From: Curvibacter sp.
GTDB lineage: Bacteria; Pseudomonadota; Gammaproteobacteria; Burkholderiales; Burkholderiaceae_C
Length of the DNA: 64,000 nucleotides
Assembly: GCA_004293725.1 (NCBI GenBank)
Contig: REAW01000012.1
Coordinates: 1 to 64,000, forward strand
Direction: 5' to 3'
Shown: positions 1 through 8,905 of the stretch, piece after piece
Position numbering within the stretch: position 1 is the stretch's first letter
Layout of the letters: each line of letters begins with the position of its first letter
Program-made: the position numbers and the translations under genes
The notes under the pieces: generated by a model
Database searches by the model: none
What the model was told of the DNA's origin: nothing
The model's input: the letters and a program-made list of their open reading frames with translations, nothing else

Positions 1-121
1 CTTTGCGCATGAGCGCCAAATTCTTGAAACCCAATCCGCAAATCACGCACAGCCGAATTGGCGGGTGTGGGAATGGGATTTTTTTACAGCCTCGTTAAAT
101 TTCACCTTGAGCCGAGGTATT

Positions 122-133
122 TTGTAGATACAA
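122..133. promoter_or_regulatory. Operator-like dyad TTGTAGATACAA overlapping a -10 (TACAAT) just upstream of brnT copy 1; -35 TTGAGC at 107-112, 16-bp spacer
   Basis: Near-perfect dyad; the same element precedes the second brnT; spacing to the ATG at 140 implies a leaderless mRNA. Confidence 0.55.
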
Positions 134-139
134 TTAAAT

Positions 140-421
140 ATGCTCACATGGGACGAATCAAAGCGCAAGCTAAACATCAAGAATCACGGGCTTGACTTCG
201 TTGGATGCGATGCAATCTGGGACCACTTTACGGTGACCCGTGAGGACAAGCGGCAAGACTACGGCGAAGAGCGCTTGGTCTGTTTCGGTCTTCTGGAGTC
301 TGATGTGGTTGTGATGGTTTACACCGAACGCCCGAAAGGGCCACACGTGATATCGCTGCGAAAGGCAGAAAAACATGAAGCTCGCTACTACCGCCAAGTT
401 GCCAAAGAAAACCTCGGCTAA
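140..421 (+). CDS. brnT: BrnT family ribonuclease toxin (copy 1)
   Basis: Typical BrnT pattern: WDESKRKLNIKNHGLDF...DYGEERLVCFGLLESDVVVMVYTER...ISLRKAEKHEARYY. Confidence 0.88.
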   Translation: MLTWDESKRKLNIKNHGLDFVGCDAIWDHFTVTREDKRQDYGEERLVCFGLLESDVVVMVYTERPKGPHVISLRKAEKHEARYYRQVAKENLG

Positions 422-674
422 GGTCAACGACCCAGACAATCCAGCGTGGACTGAAGAAATGCTGGGTGCGCCAGTGCTGAAGCGCGGACGTGGGCCCCAA
501 GCGTCCCCCACGAAGGTACTCACCTCAGTTCGTTTGGATGCAGATATTTTGGAGTTCTTCAAATCGAAAGGTGCTGGCTATCAGTCACGAATTAACGCAG
601 CCCTTCGCATGGAAGTGGAGCGAAATTTAACTGGTCGTCCAAGAGCGACAACGCGCAAGCGCGTTGCAGCTTGA
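375..674 (+). CDS. brnA: BrnA family antitoxin (copy 1)
   Basis: Overlaps the 3' end of brnT; GAPVLKRGRGPQASPTKVLTSVRLDADILEFFKSKGAGYQSRINAALR is BrnA RHH-like. Confidence 0.85.
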   Translation: MKLATTAKLPKKTSAKVNDPDNPAWTEEMLGAPVLKRGRGPQASPTKVLTSVRLDADILEFFKSKGAGYQSRINAALRMEVERNLTGRPRATTRKRVAA

Positions 675-742
675 CTTCGACGTTAAATTTCACCGCGTTG
701 GGTGTCGAAATTGCGATAGTTTTCGATTGGAAAGCCGTGTTT

Positions 743-754
743 TTGTATATACAA
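743..754. promoter_or_regulatory. Perfect dyad TTGTATATACAA overlapping a -10 (TACAAT 750-755) of brnT copy 2; -35 TTGGAA at 727-732, 17-bp spacer
   Basis: Perfect inverted repeat 7 nt from the ATG at 762; matches the element upstream of copy 1. Confidence 0.55.
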
Positions 755-761
755 TAACCTC

Positions 762-1037
762 ATGCGCGTCACCTACGATCCCTCCAAACGTGAAAAGGCG
801 TTGGCAGATCGAGGATTGGATTTTGAAGATGCGACTGTCGTATTCGATGGCCTGACAGTCGAGGTTGAAGATACGCGCAAGGACTATGGTGAGAAGCGGA
901 TCATTTGTTACGGCCTACTGGCCGGACGCTTGGTGGTTGTCGGCTATACCCCGCGTGGCACGGTGCGCCACATTTTTAGTATGCGAAAGGCAAATGATTG
1001 TGAGCAAACACGCCTCGCCCCGTACTTTGGGCTCTGA
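762..1037 (+). CDS. brnT: BrnT family ribonuclease toxin (copy 2)
   Basis: YDPSKREKALADRGLDFEDATVVFDG...DYGEKRIICYGLLAGRLVVVGYTPRGTVRHIFSMRKAN. Confidence 0.88.
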   Translation: MRVTYDPSKREKALADRGLDFEDATVVFDGLTVEVEDTRKDYGEKRIICYGLLAGRLVVVGYTPRGTVRHIFSMRKANDCEQTRLAPYFGL

Positions 1038-1293
1038 TCTTGCACGTGTAGATGCGCATGTTGTGAAGCCTGCGGAATACAAAGAACTGCCAGAACTCAC
1101 CGATGACCTGCTTAGCCGTGCAGTGGTTAAAAAAGGTGGCCGTCCCAAGTCTGCAAATCCCAGGCAACTTATTTCCCTGCGTTTGCCGGTGGACGTTATT
1201 TCCAGGTGGCGAGCCACCGGGCCTGGCTGGCAAACTCGCATGGCAGAACGTCTTGCTCGGGTGCATGTAGTGCGGGCAAGTAGTGATATTTAA
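994..1293 (+). CDS. brnA: BrnA family antitoxin (copy 2)
   Basis: Internal ATG at 994 of the 865..1293 ORF; overlaps brnT; LSRAVVKKGGRPKSANPRQLISLRLPVDVISRWRATGPGWQTRMAERL. Confidence 0.83.
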   Translation: MIVSKHASPRTLGSDLARVDAHVVKPAEYKELPELTDDLLSRAVVKKGGRPKSANPRQLISLRLPVDVISRWRATGPGWQTRMAERLARVHVVRASSDI

Positions 1294-1298
1294 CAATT

Positions 1299-1469
1299 CA
1301 TGTGCACGTTGCGCACGCTGATGGCGAAGCTAAATTTTGGCTTACGCCCCAAGTGGCATTAGCCAACCATACGGGTCTTTCTGCTACGCAACTTCGAGAA
1401 GCGCAAGCAGTTGTGAATGCACACTTGAAGGAGATCCAAGTTGCCTGGAACCACCACTTTGGCGGCTGA
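1299..1469 (+). pseudogene. DUF4160 protein, 5'-truncated remnant
   Basis: Open frame with no plausible start: HVHVAHADGEAKFWLTPQVALANHTGLSATQLREAQAVVNAHLKEIQVAWNHHFGG*; the N-terminal half is missing. Confidence 0.7.
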
Positions 1470-1677
1470 GGTTACCCATGTTTCGAAGCACGGTTTTTGG
1501 CTTCTGCTTGCCGATGAGGAACTACTCGTGCCTTTCGATCAGTTCCCATGGTTTCGGAAGTTCAGTGGCCCAGCCCCGATCACCTTTATTGGCCGGGGTT
1601 GGACGCTGATCTATCGGTGCAGTCCATTCGAAACCCATCCTCATTTCCGCTGGTTTCGGGCGCAGCGGGCTAACAGT
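1441..1677 (+). pseudogene. DUF2442 protein, frameshifted
   Basis: Frame 1 gives VTHVSKHGFWLLLADEELLVPFDQFPWFRK; it continues in another frame as EVQWPSPDHLYWPGLDADLSVQSIRNPSSFPLVSGAAG*; break near 1555-1565. Confidence 0.7.
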
Positions 1678-1749
1678 CTGCCTAGCCGGACAAGTGAAGT
1701 TTGTTGGACTCATTGACAACAGTCCCAACGTGTTGTCATAATCTCCAAC

Positions 1750-2046
1750 ATGAAGGCTGTCCCGCTCATTCGCCGTCGCGTTGTCCTTGCTCTCGATGCA
1801 TTCGCCGAGGTGGCTGTATGGCGAGTCCCTGAGCCTGTCCCACCGTCTGAACATCCGTTCAAATATCGTCTCGCTTATGTTGTGGGCGGCGAGTGTGTGC
1901 TGAGATACGACAACGAACGAGGTAAAGGTGATCACCGGCACTTCGGGGAACAGGAGCTTGACTATGCCTTCTCAGCGCCAGAACAGTTAATGCTCGACTT
2001 CAACGCCGATATTACGAGGTGGAATCATGAACACAGTCATTCTTGA
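1750..2046 (+). CDS. DUF6516-like protein (putative toxin of a TA-like pair)
   Basis: 98 aa; YRLAYVVGGECVLRYDNERGKGDHRHFGEQELDYAFSAPEQLMLDFNADI. Confidence 0.6.
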   Translation: MKAVPLIRRRVVLALDAFAEVAVWRVPEPVPPSEHPFKYRLAYVVGGECVLRYDNERGKGDHRHFGEQELDYAFSAPEQLMLDFNADITRWNHEHSHS

Positions 2047-2374
2047 GGTTCGTTCGCTGGCAGACACGCTAGCAGATGCAGCCCGCGCCATGAAATCCGG
2101 CCGAGCTGAGCGCGAGGCTCGCATTGGCTTTTCCACACCCGAGCTGCTGTGGCAGGTGCTTACTGCCAAGCGATGGGAATTGCTCAAAACAATGTGCGGG
2201 GCGGGTGCCATGTCGATCCGCGAGGTGGCCAGACGCGTCGGGCGTGACGTGAAGGCTGTGCACGGGGACGTTGTGGCCTTGTTGGACGCAGGCGTGCTCA
2301 GTCGTGCAGCAGATGGGGGCGTCGTGTTCCCGTTTGACGCTGTAAAAGTTGAGTTCATGCTCGAGGCGGCTTAG
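2027..2374 (+). CDS. HTH transcriptional regulator (putative antitoxin partner)
   Basis: Overlaps the upstream ORF; LTAKRWELLKTMCGAGAMSIREVARRVGRDVKAVHGDVVALLDAGVLSR is a winged-HTH pattern. Confidence 0.65.
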   Translation: MNTVILEVRSLADTLADAARAMKSGRAEREARIGFSTPELLWQVLTAKRWELLKTMCGAGAMSIREVARRVGRDVKAVHGDVVALLDAGVLSRAADGGVVFPFDAVKVEFMLEAA

Positions 2375-2497
2375 TCGTGCGCGCTGCAAGGCAGAACTGG
2401 TCGGCCCACACGAACAAGCAACCGGAGGTTGCCGCTTCGCGGTGCGTGTTGCGTGCCGGTAGCCTCCAGCGTAAAAGCTCCATCAATGCGCAGTCCT

Positions 2498-3037
2498 ATG
2501 TCCACCGCCGTTCTTGTCATTGATGTTCAACAAGGCCTCTGTGAAGGCGAGGGTGTTGCATTCGACTGTTCCGGGACCATAGAGCGCATCAATGTAGTCA
2601 CAGCGAAGGCGCGGGCTGCTGGTGCGCAGGTGATCTTTGTCCAGCACGAGTCGGGCGGCGGCTATTTGGAGCATGGGTCGGCGGCGTGGCAGCTTGCTCG
2701 CGGTCTGGATGTGCAGGCGGCAGATGCGCGCGTTAGAAAGACGACGCCAGACTCATTTCTCAACACAGAACTTGAGTCCCTGCTGCGTAGCAACGGGATT
2801 GCCACGCTGGTGATTTGCGGCATGCACTCTGAGTTTTGCGTCGATACCACCACCCGCAGGGCGCTGGCGCTTGGGTTCCCCGTTGTCTTGGTCTGCGACG
2901 CCCACACCTCGGCCGGTAATAGCGCCGTTGGTCCAGAGCTTGTTATCGCGCATCACAACGCAACACTCACCAACATCTCCAGCTTCGGGCCGAGGGCGAC
3001 AGCGATTTCAGCGCGCGCAATCGAGTTCTCGGCCTAG
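2498..3037 (+). CDS. Isochorismatase-family cysteine hydrolase
   Basis: TAVLVIDVQQGL...LVICGMHSEFCVDTTTRRALALGFPVVLVCDAHTS. Confidence 0.9.
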   Translation: MSTAVLVIDVQQGLCEGEGVAFDCSGTIERINVVTAKARAAGAQVIFVQHESGGGYLEHGSAAWQLARGLDVQAADARVRKTTPDSFLNTELESLLRSNGIATLVICGMHSEFCVDTTTRRALALGFPVVLVCDAHTSAGNSAVGPELVIAHHNATLTNISSFGPRATAISARAIEFSA

Positions 3038-3063
3038 TTTTTATCAAGTAGTCTTTCCACACC

Positions 3064-3450
3064 ATGTCAACTCTGCAAGGCTCTTGCAATTGCGGCGCAG
3101 TGAAATTCACACTGGCCCAGGCACCCACTGACGCCAGCGCCTGTCACTGTACGCAATGTCGCAAGCAGTCGGGCCACTACTTTGCGTCGGCCAATCTGCC
3201 CAAGGAGGCTGTTGCGCTCACGGGTGGTGAAAACCTCACTTGGTACCAGGCCTCAGAGAAGGTACGCAGGGGCTTTTGCTCCAAGTGCGGCTCGTGGCTT
3301 TTCTGGGAGCCAGTGTTCCGCGACTGGACGTCCGTTGCCTTGGGTTCGCTCGATGGTGCAACAGGTTTGAACCTGGAGCGCCATATATTCGTTGCGCACA
3401 AGGGCGACTACTACGCGATTTGTGACGGATTGCCACAGAGCGAGAATTAG
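3064..3450 (+). CDS. GFA family protein (glutathione-dependent formaldehyde-activating enzyme-like)
   Basis: GSCNCGAVKFTL...CHCTQCRKQSG...GFCSKCGSWLFWEP zinc-binding Cys pattern. Confidence 0.9.
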   Translation: MSTLQGSCNCGAVKFTLAQAPTDASACHCTQCRKQSGHYFASANLPKEAVALTGGENLTWYQASEKVRRGFCSKCGSWLFWEPVFRDWTSVALGSLDGATGLNLERHIFVAHKGDYYAICDGLPQSEN

Positions 3451-3487
3451 CGAAGCACTAGGCGCCTCCCACAACTGGAGAGATTGT

Positions 3488-4054
3488 TTGACGAACTTGC
3501 ACACTGCCCGCTTGCGGCTGGAGCCATTTGCCGAGGCGCATCTCGATGGCCTCCACGCGATGAACGCGAAGCCAGAGGTCATGCGCTATATCAGCGGGCA
3601 ACCCGAGACACGCGAGCAGACGGCGGCGGCCATTGCGCGCGTGAAGCGCTGCTGGGCTGCATGGGGCACAAGCTGGTGGGCTTTTGTGGACCCCAACAGC
3701 GGCCGCGTTGTCGGGGCAGGGTGCATCCAGTACATACGGTCAGAGGCCGATATTCCTGCCGACCTGGAGAGTTTGCGTAGCAACCCGCTCGAGATTGGTT
3801 GGCGCCTGCATCCAGACTTTTGGGGGCAGGGTTTTGCCAGTGAAGCCGCGCTGCGCATGGCCGCCTATGCATTTGACGAGCTTGGCACGGCAGAGCTCAT
3901 TGCCGTTCGCAACGCCGACAACGCTGCATCGGGCCGTGTGATGGATCGTTTGGGAATGCAGTACCGGGGTGTTGAAAGGTGGTATGGCAAGCTATTGCCA
4001 ACCCACGCACTCAGCCAAGATGACTGGCAGCGGCATAAAGCGAAGGGTATCTAA
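3488..4054 (+). CDS. GNAT family N-acetyltransferase (TTG start inferred)
   Basis: LHTARLRLEPFAEAHLDGLHAMNAKPEVMRYI...GWRLHPDFWGQGFASEAALRMAAYAFDELGTAELIAVRNADNAASGRVMDRLGM. Confidence 0.88.
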   Translation: MTNLHTARLRLEPFAEAHLDGLHAMNAKPEVMRYISGQPETREQTAAAIARVKRCWAAWGTSWWAFVDPNSGRVVGAGCIQYIRSEADIPADLESLRSNPLEIGWRLHPDFWGQGFASEAALRMAAYAFDELGTAELIAVRNADNAASGRVMDRLGMQYRGVERWYGKLLPTHALSQDDWQRHKAKGI

Positions 4055-4092
4055 GCTGGCATTGTTAATGCGGTGACAATGCAGCCCTGGTT

Positions 4093-5100
4093 TTGCAGAG
4101 CTTCATCCTCCCCCTTATTTCTGTGCCTGTTCGTATCTACCTCGCTCCCATGGAGGGGCTGCTCGACTTTGTGTTGCGCGACATTCTGACCCGTGTGGGC
4201 GGGGTGGAGAAGTGCGTGTCGGAATTTATTCGCATTACGCACACGCTGATGTCCGAAAAGGCGCTGCTGCGCACCGTGCCTGAGCTAGCCTTCGGAGCGC
4301 GCACTTATGCCGGTGTGCCGGTGTGGCCGCAGCTATTGGGCTCGGACGCGCCTTGCTTGGCTGAGAACGCAGCCCGTTTGGCCGAGATGGGCGCGCCCGG
4401 TATTGACCTCAATTTCGGTTGCCCGGCCAAGGTGGTGAACCGCCATGGCGGTGGTGCCACACTTTTGCAAGACCCCGAGATTCTTCACACCATCGTGGCC
4501 GCCGTGCGCGCGGCGGTGCCGGCCCCTATTCCGGTCACTGCCAAGATGCGCTTGGGCTACAACGACGACAGTCTGGCCCTGGATTGCGCCCGCGCGCTGG
4601 AGGCCGGTGGCGCGGCCGAAATCGTGGTGCATGCGCGCACCAAGGCCCAGGGCTATCGCCCGCCAGCCTATTGGGATCGCGTGGCCGATGTGCGCCAGGC
4701 GGTGCGGGTGCCGGTGGTGGTGAATGGTGAAATATGGACGGTGCAAGACGCCCAAGCGGCTGCAGCGCAAAGTGGCTGCAGCACGCTGATGCTGGGCCGC
4801 GGCATTGTGGCGCGCCCGGCGCTGGCCCGAAGCATTTTGGCGACCATGGGCACTGCTCCAGGCAGCTTGGCGCAAGCGGGCGATGACTGGACGTGGGATG
4901 ACCTGGGCCCCTTGATGCACGCCTTTTGGCAAATAGCGACCACCCATCTGGAGCGAAAGCAGCAAGCCGGCCGTGTGAAACAGTGGCTCAACTTGCTGCG
5001 CCGCCACTACCCCGAGGCCCAGGCGGCGTTTGACGACATGCGCACCCTGGTCAACCCGAAAGAGGTGGATGCATGGATGCGCTTGGCGATTCGGACTTGA
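4093..5100 (+). CDS. dusC: tRNA-dihydrouridine synthase, DusC-like
   Basis: LAPMEGLLDFVLRDILT...GIDLNFGCPAKVVNRHGGGATLLQDP...VVVNGEIWT...LMLGRGIVARPAL. Confidence 0.88.
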   Translation: MQSFILPLISVPVRIYLAPMEGLLDFVLRDILTRVGGVEKCVSEFIRITHTLMSEKALLRTVPELAFGARTYAGVPVWPQLLGSDAPCLAENAARLAEMGAPGIDLNFGCPAKVVNRHGGGATLLQDPEILHTIVAAVRAAVPAPIPVTAKMRLGYNDDSLALDCARALEAGGAAEIVVHARTKAQGYRPPAYWDRVADVRQAVRVPVVVNGEIWTVQDAQAAAAQSGCSTLMLGRGIVARPALARSILATMGTAPGSLAQAGDDWTWDDLGPLMHAFWQIATTHLERKQQAGRVKQWLNLLRRHYPEAQAAFDDMRTLVNPKEVDAWMRLAIRT

Positions 5101-5133
5101 GGGTTGTTTGGGCCATTAGCCCTTTTGGATAAT

Positions 5134-5161
5134 GCGCCAGTAGCTACTAAAAATATAGCAA
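5134..5161 (+). repeat. Dispersed palindromic repeat copy 1
   Basis: GCGCCAGTAGCTACTAAAAATATAGCAA; GCTAC/ATAGC stem. Confidence 0.6.
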
Positions 5162-5171
5162 GAATCCCGCA

Positions 5172-6029
5172 TCAAGACCACAAGCTCTCGATGCCATTGG
5201 CAGGCATGAAGCGTCGGTCGCGGATGGTGAGCCGGGTAGGGCCGGGCAGGGCGCGGGTGGGTACCGAGTGCTGCGGGTCGCCGGGGTAGCAGAGTATGGT
5301 TTCACCGTTTTCGCTGAAATTTTCGGGGCAAATGCAGGGTGGTGGCTGTTGCCGTGCGGCCTGCAGGGCCTCTGCGGCATGGCGGTAGCGCGCCAAATGG
5401 GCCAGGCTCATGATTTGGGGCGGCGCCAATTCAATGTCGCCACGGTAGTAACGCAGTAGCGCTTCTTTGGGTGGGAGCCAGATGCTGGCGGTGGTCTCAA
5501 AATTGTCGTGGCTGGCTTCTTGGTCCACAGGGGCCAAGGCCAGAAAGAAGCGGGTGTCAAAACGCTTCTTGCTCAAAGCTGCCATGCGCGGTGTGATCCA
5601 GCGGCTCCAGGGTAGCAGTGCGCTGGCTTGGAGCACGCTGCCCGGTGTTGCCAACCAGTGTTGCCAGTCGGTTGCTTGCAGGCTTGCGGGGCGGGCGTCG
5701 CCAGCCGCCAGCAAAACCCCTGCTTCTTCAAACAGCTCCCGCAGTGCGGCCACAAACAGGCCAGCGGCCACCTGGCTGCTGAGTGCGGGTTCGCCAAGAT
5801 GCGCTGTCAGTGTGCTGGCCGGAACATCCAGGGCTTGAAGGGCAGCAGGGGAGCTGTCATGCGCGTCCAGCTTGCCCCCCGGAAACACATACGCCTCGCC
5901 AAAGGCGTCAGAGAGGCCGCTGCGTTTCATCAAAAACACTTCCAGCCCGTGTTGGCGGTCATCGCGCAGCAGCACGACGGTAGACGCATCGCGCGGCGCA
6001 CCTGGGGCGGGTTCAAGCATGTCGTGCAT
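5172..6029 (-). CDS. NUDIX hydrolase
   Basis: GGKLDAHD...ALRELFEEAGVLLA Nudix-box-like motif. Confidence 0.82.
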   Translation of the reverse strand: MHDMLEPAPGAPRDASTVVLLRDDRQHGLEVFLMKRSGLSDAFGEAYVFPGGKLDAHDSSPAALQALDVPASTLTAHLGEPALSSQVAAGLFVAALRELFEEAGVLLAAGDARPASLQATDWQHWLATPGSVLQASALLPWSRWITPRMAALSKKRFDTRFFLALAPVDQEASHDNFETTASIWLPPKEALLRYYRGDIELAPPQIMSLAHLARYRHAAEALQAARQQPPPCICPENFSENGETILCYPGDPQHSVPTRALPGPTRLTIRDRRFMPANGIESLWS

Positions 6030-6150
6030 GGGACTGGTTTCTTTGCTGGAATTTTTTAGTGAGCATTTGCTTGAATTAAAGTACGCGCAACAGCGCCGGG
6101 CCATACGCACAAGCCCTTAGCTGAAACAACCCAACACAAGGAGATGAGCG

Positions 6151-7065
6151 ATGGATCTGGATTTCAAAGGCCGTGTGGCCATTGTGACGGGCGCCGGTGG
6201 CGGTTTGGGTCGGCAGCACGCATTGGCCCTGGCTGCGCGCGGTGCCAAAGTGGTGGTGAACGACTTGGGCGGCGCCCGCGATGGCTCCGGCGGCTCGTTG
6301 TCGGCAGCGGAGGCGGTGGTGGCCGAAATCCGCGCCGCTGGGGGGGAGGCGATGGCCAAAGGCGCATCGGTGACTGATTTTGACGCGGTACAGGCCATGG
6401 TGAAGCAGGCTGTGGACGCCTGGGGCCGTGTGGACATTTTGGTGAACAACGCGGGCATTCTGCGCGACAAGAGCTTTGCCAAGATGGAGCTGGCCGATTT
6501 TCGCCTGGTGGTGGATGTGCACCTGATGGGCGCGGTGCACTGCTGCAAGGCGGTGTGGCCCTACATGAACGAGCAAAAGTACGGCCGCATCTTGATGACT
6601 ACTTCAAGTTCAGGCTTGTATGGCAACTTTGGCCAGAGCAACTATGGCGCAGCCAAGCTGGCGCTGGTGGGCTTGATGCAAACGTTGGCCATTGAGGGTG
6701 CAAAAAACAACATTCGTGTGAACAGCCTGGCGCCCACCGCTGCCACCCGCATGACCGAAGACCTGATGCCCCCTGCCGTGTTGGAGGCATTGAAGCCCGA
6801 GGCGGTCGTGCCCGCCATGCTGGTCCTGGTGGCAGAAGGGGCGCCCACACGTACAACCCTGTGTGCGGGTGCGGGCAGTGTGGAGGCGGCCCACATTACC
6901 TTGACCCAAGGCGCCTGGATTGGACTGGATGCACAGGCCCCGGAGGTGCTGGCAGGCAAACTGCAAGAGGTGCTGGCCCGCGTGGGCGACTCGGTGCCGG
7001 AAAGTGGTGCCGCCCAGGGCGGGCAGGAAGTGGCGCGCGCCATGGCACAGCTGGGTGGACGCTAG
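6151..7065 (+). CDS. SDR family NAD(P)-dependent oxidoreductase (MFE-2/hydroxyacyl-CoA dehydrogenase-like)
   Basis: DFKGRVAIVTGAGGGLGRQHALALAARGAKVVVNDLGG...NNAGILRD...YGAAKLAL. Confidence 0.92.
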   Translation: MDLDFKGRVAIVTGAGGGLGRQHALALAARGAKVVVNDLGGARDGSGGSLSAAEAVVAEIRAAGGEAMAKGASVTDFDAVQAMVKQAVDAWGRVDILVNNAGILRDKSFAKMELADFRLVVDVHLMGAVHCCKAVWPYMNEQKYGRILMTTSSSGLYGNFGQSNYGAAKLALVGLMQTLAIEGAKNNIRVNSLAPTAATRMTEDLMPPAVLEALKPEAVVPAMLVLVAEGAPTRTTLCAGAGSVEAAHITLTQGAWIGLDAQAPEVLAGKLQEVLARVGDSVPESGAAQGGQEVARAMAQLGGR

Positions 7066-7200
7066 GCCCGCTTTTCTGCAGTTGAAATTCAGCGCTTTGC
7101 CCCGACTTACCCGGTAGTTGCGGGTTTGCCCGGGCGCCAGCAGCAATCGCAGGCCTGTGGTAACTTTGCCCCCCGAAGAAAATTTGAAGGGCCCTTTGGC

Positions 7201-8736
7201 ATGGATATTCAACAAGCGGCCCTGAGTGCCCTGACTACCGAACGCTTGCGGGGCATGCGCCGTGGCGTGGAGAAAGAAAGCCTGCGCGCGCTGCCTAGCG
7301 GCATGCTGGCCATGACCTCGCACCCCCAAGCGCTGGGTTCGGCCCTCACACACCCCCACATCACCACCGATTTCAGCGAATCGCAGGTGGAGCTGATCAC
7401 GGGCGTACACGCCGATCCCGAGGCTTGCGTCACCGAGCTGTCCCAAATCCAGCAGTTCACGCTGGGCGCCATGGGCGATGAGCGCTTGTGGGTGTCCAGC
7501 ATGCCCTGCTGTCTGCCGGGAGATGATGATGTACCGCTGGGGCGGTATGGCTCATCGAATGTGGCGCAGTCCAAAACTGTGTACCGGAGTGGTTTGGGCC
7601 ATCGCTACGGGCGGCGCATGCAAACCATTTCGGGCATTCACTACAACTGGTCGTTGCCCGACGTGAGTAGCGAACAGTACTTTGGCCTGATTCGCAATTT
7701 CCGCCGCCATGCCTTCTTGCTGTTGTATTTGTTTGGCGCGTCGCCAGCGGTGTGTTCTTCCTTTGTAGCCGGGCGTCAGCACCAGTTGCAGCCGCTGGGC
7801 GAGGGCACTATGTACCTGCCCTACGCTACCTCGCTGCGCATGGGGCGCCTGGGGTACCAGAGTGATGCCCAGGCTTCGTTGGCAGTGAGCTACAACAGTT
7901 TGGAAGGGTATGCCCATTCCCTGCATGGTGCGTTGACCCAACCCTATGCGCCCTATGAGGCGGTGGGTGTGCGTGCACCAGACGGCAGCTACAACCAGCT
8001 TGCAACAACGCTGCTGCAGATTGAAAACGAGTTCTACGGCACCATCCGCCCCAAGCGTGTGACATTTGCTGGCGAACGCCCGCTGCACGCGCTGCGCGAG
8101 CGGGGTGTGGAGTATGTCGAAGTGCGACTGATGGACCTGGACCCGTTTGAAGTGGTGGGTATCAACAGCCAGACGATGCGTTTTCTGGATGTGTTTTTGC
8201 TGCACTGCCTGTCGTTGGCCAGTCCCGATGATTCGCCCCAAGAGATTGCCGCCGTGGGCCGCAACCAGCATGCGGTGGCTGAGCGTGGCCGTGAGCCCGG
8301 CCTGCTGCTGCATCGGGGTGAGGCGCAGATCACGTTGAACGCGTGGGGTCAAGAGTTGCTGGATGGAATGGCGCCCTTAGCAAGTGCGCTGGACGCCGCC
8401 CATGGCTCTGACGCCTACAGCCGCGCCTTGCAGGCGGCTCTGTTTGGATTGCAACACCCCGACACCTTGCCCTCGGCCCGCGTATTGCGTGCCATCACCG
8501 AGCAACATGAGGGTTCATTCGTGACCTTTGTCCGCGCGCAGTCCGAGCACATGCGCGCCGACATGCTGAAGAGCCCGCTGGCCCCTGATGTGGCCGCTCG
8601 TTTTGCGCAAGAGTCGCAATCATCGTGGGATGCACAGCGCGCCATTGAGGCGGCAGACACCATGCCGTTTGATGTGTACCTGAAAGAATACCTGGCGCCA
8701 CACCGCCTGCAAGCGCGCAAGGCGCAGGCGGCGTAG
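7201..8736 (+). CDS. gshA: Glutamate-cysteine ligase
   Basis: RGVEKESLRALPSG...TTDFSESQVELIT...HYNWSLPD...ENEFYGTIRPKR; ATG at 7201 preferred over 7126. Confidence 0.92.
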   Translation: MDIQQAALSALTTERLRGMRRGVEKESLRALPSGMLAMTSHPQALGSALTHPHITTDFSESQVELITGVHADPEACVTELSQIQQFTLGAMGDERLWVSSMPCCLPGDDDVPLGRYGSSNVAQSKTVYRSGLGHRYGRRMQTISGIHYNWSLPDVSSEQYFGLIRNFRRHAFLLLYLFGASPAVCSSFVAGRQHQLQPLGEGTMYLPYATSLRMGRLGYQSDAQASLAVSYNSLEGYAHSLHGALTQPYAPYEAVGVRAPDGSYNQLATTLLQIENEFYGTIRPKRVTFAGERPLHALRERGVEYVEVRLMDLDPFEVVGINSQTMRFLDVFLLHCLSLASPDDSPQEIAAVGRNQHAVAERGREPGLLLHRGEAQITLNAWGQELLDGMAPLASALDAAHGSDAYSRALQAALFGLQHPDTLPSARVLRAITEQHEGSFVTFVRAQSEHMRADMLKSPLAPDVAARFAQESQSSWDAQRAIEAADTMPFDVYLKEYLAPHRLQARKAQAA

Positions 8737-8905
8737 GTCGTTTTTTTGCTGCAGCAAGTGCGGCACCACTGCACGTGTTGAGGCGGGCAATGGTTGAGCG
8801 TCAGCACCTAGGCCCTCTGTCACCTCAGGAATATCAATAAGATTATTTCCTTCTTTGTAAAAAGTAAAATGCAGCTTCTAGCTGACTGAAAAAAAAGAGG
8901 TTCTC

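Noticed and set aside
4333-5007. Long antisense ORFs (e.g. 4333..5007 -, 7552..8352 -, 25959..27197 -, 33562..34800 +, 52729..53955 +)
   Set aside because: They mirror well-supported genes in high-GC DNA and show low-complexity His/Arg/Gly composition without domain patterns; frame artefacts.
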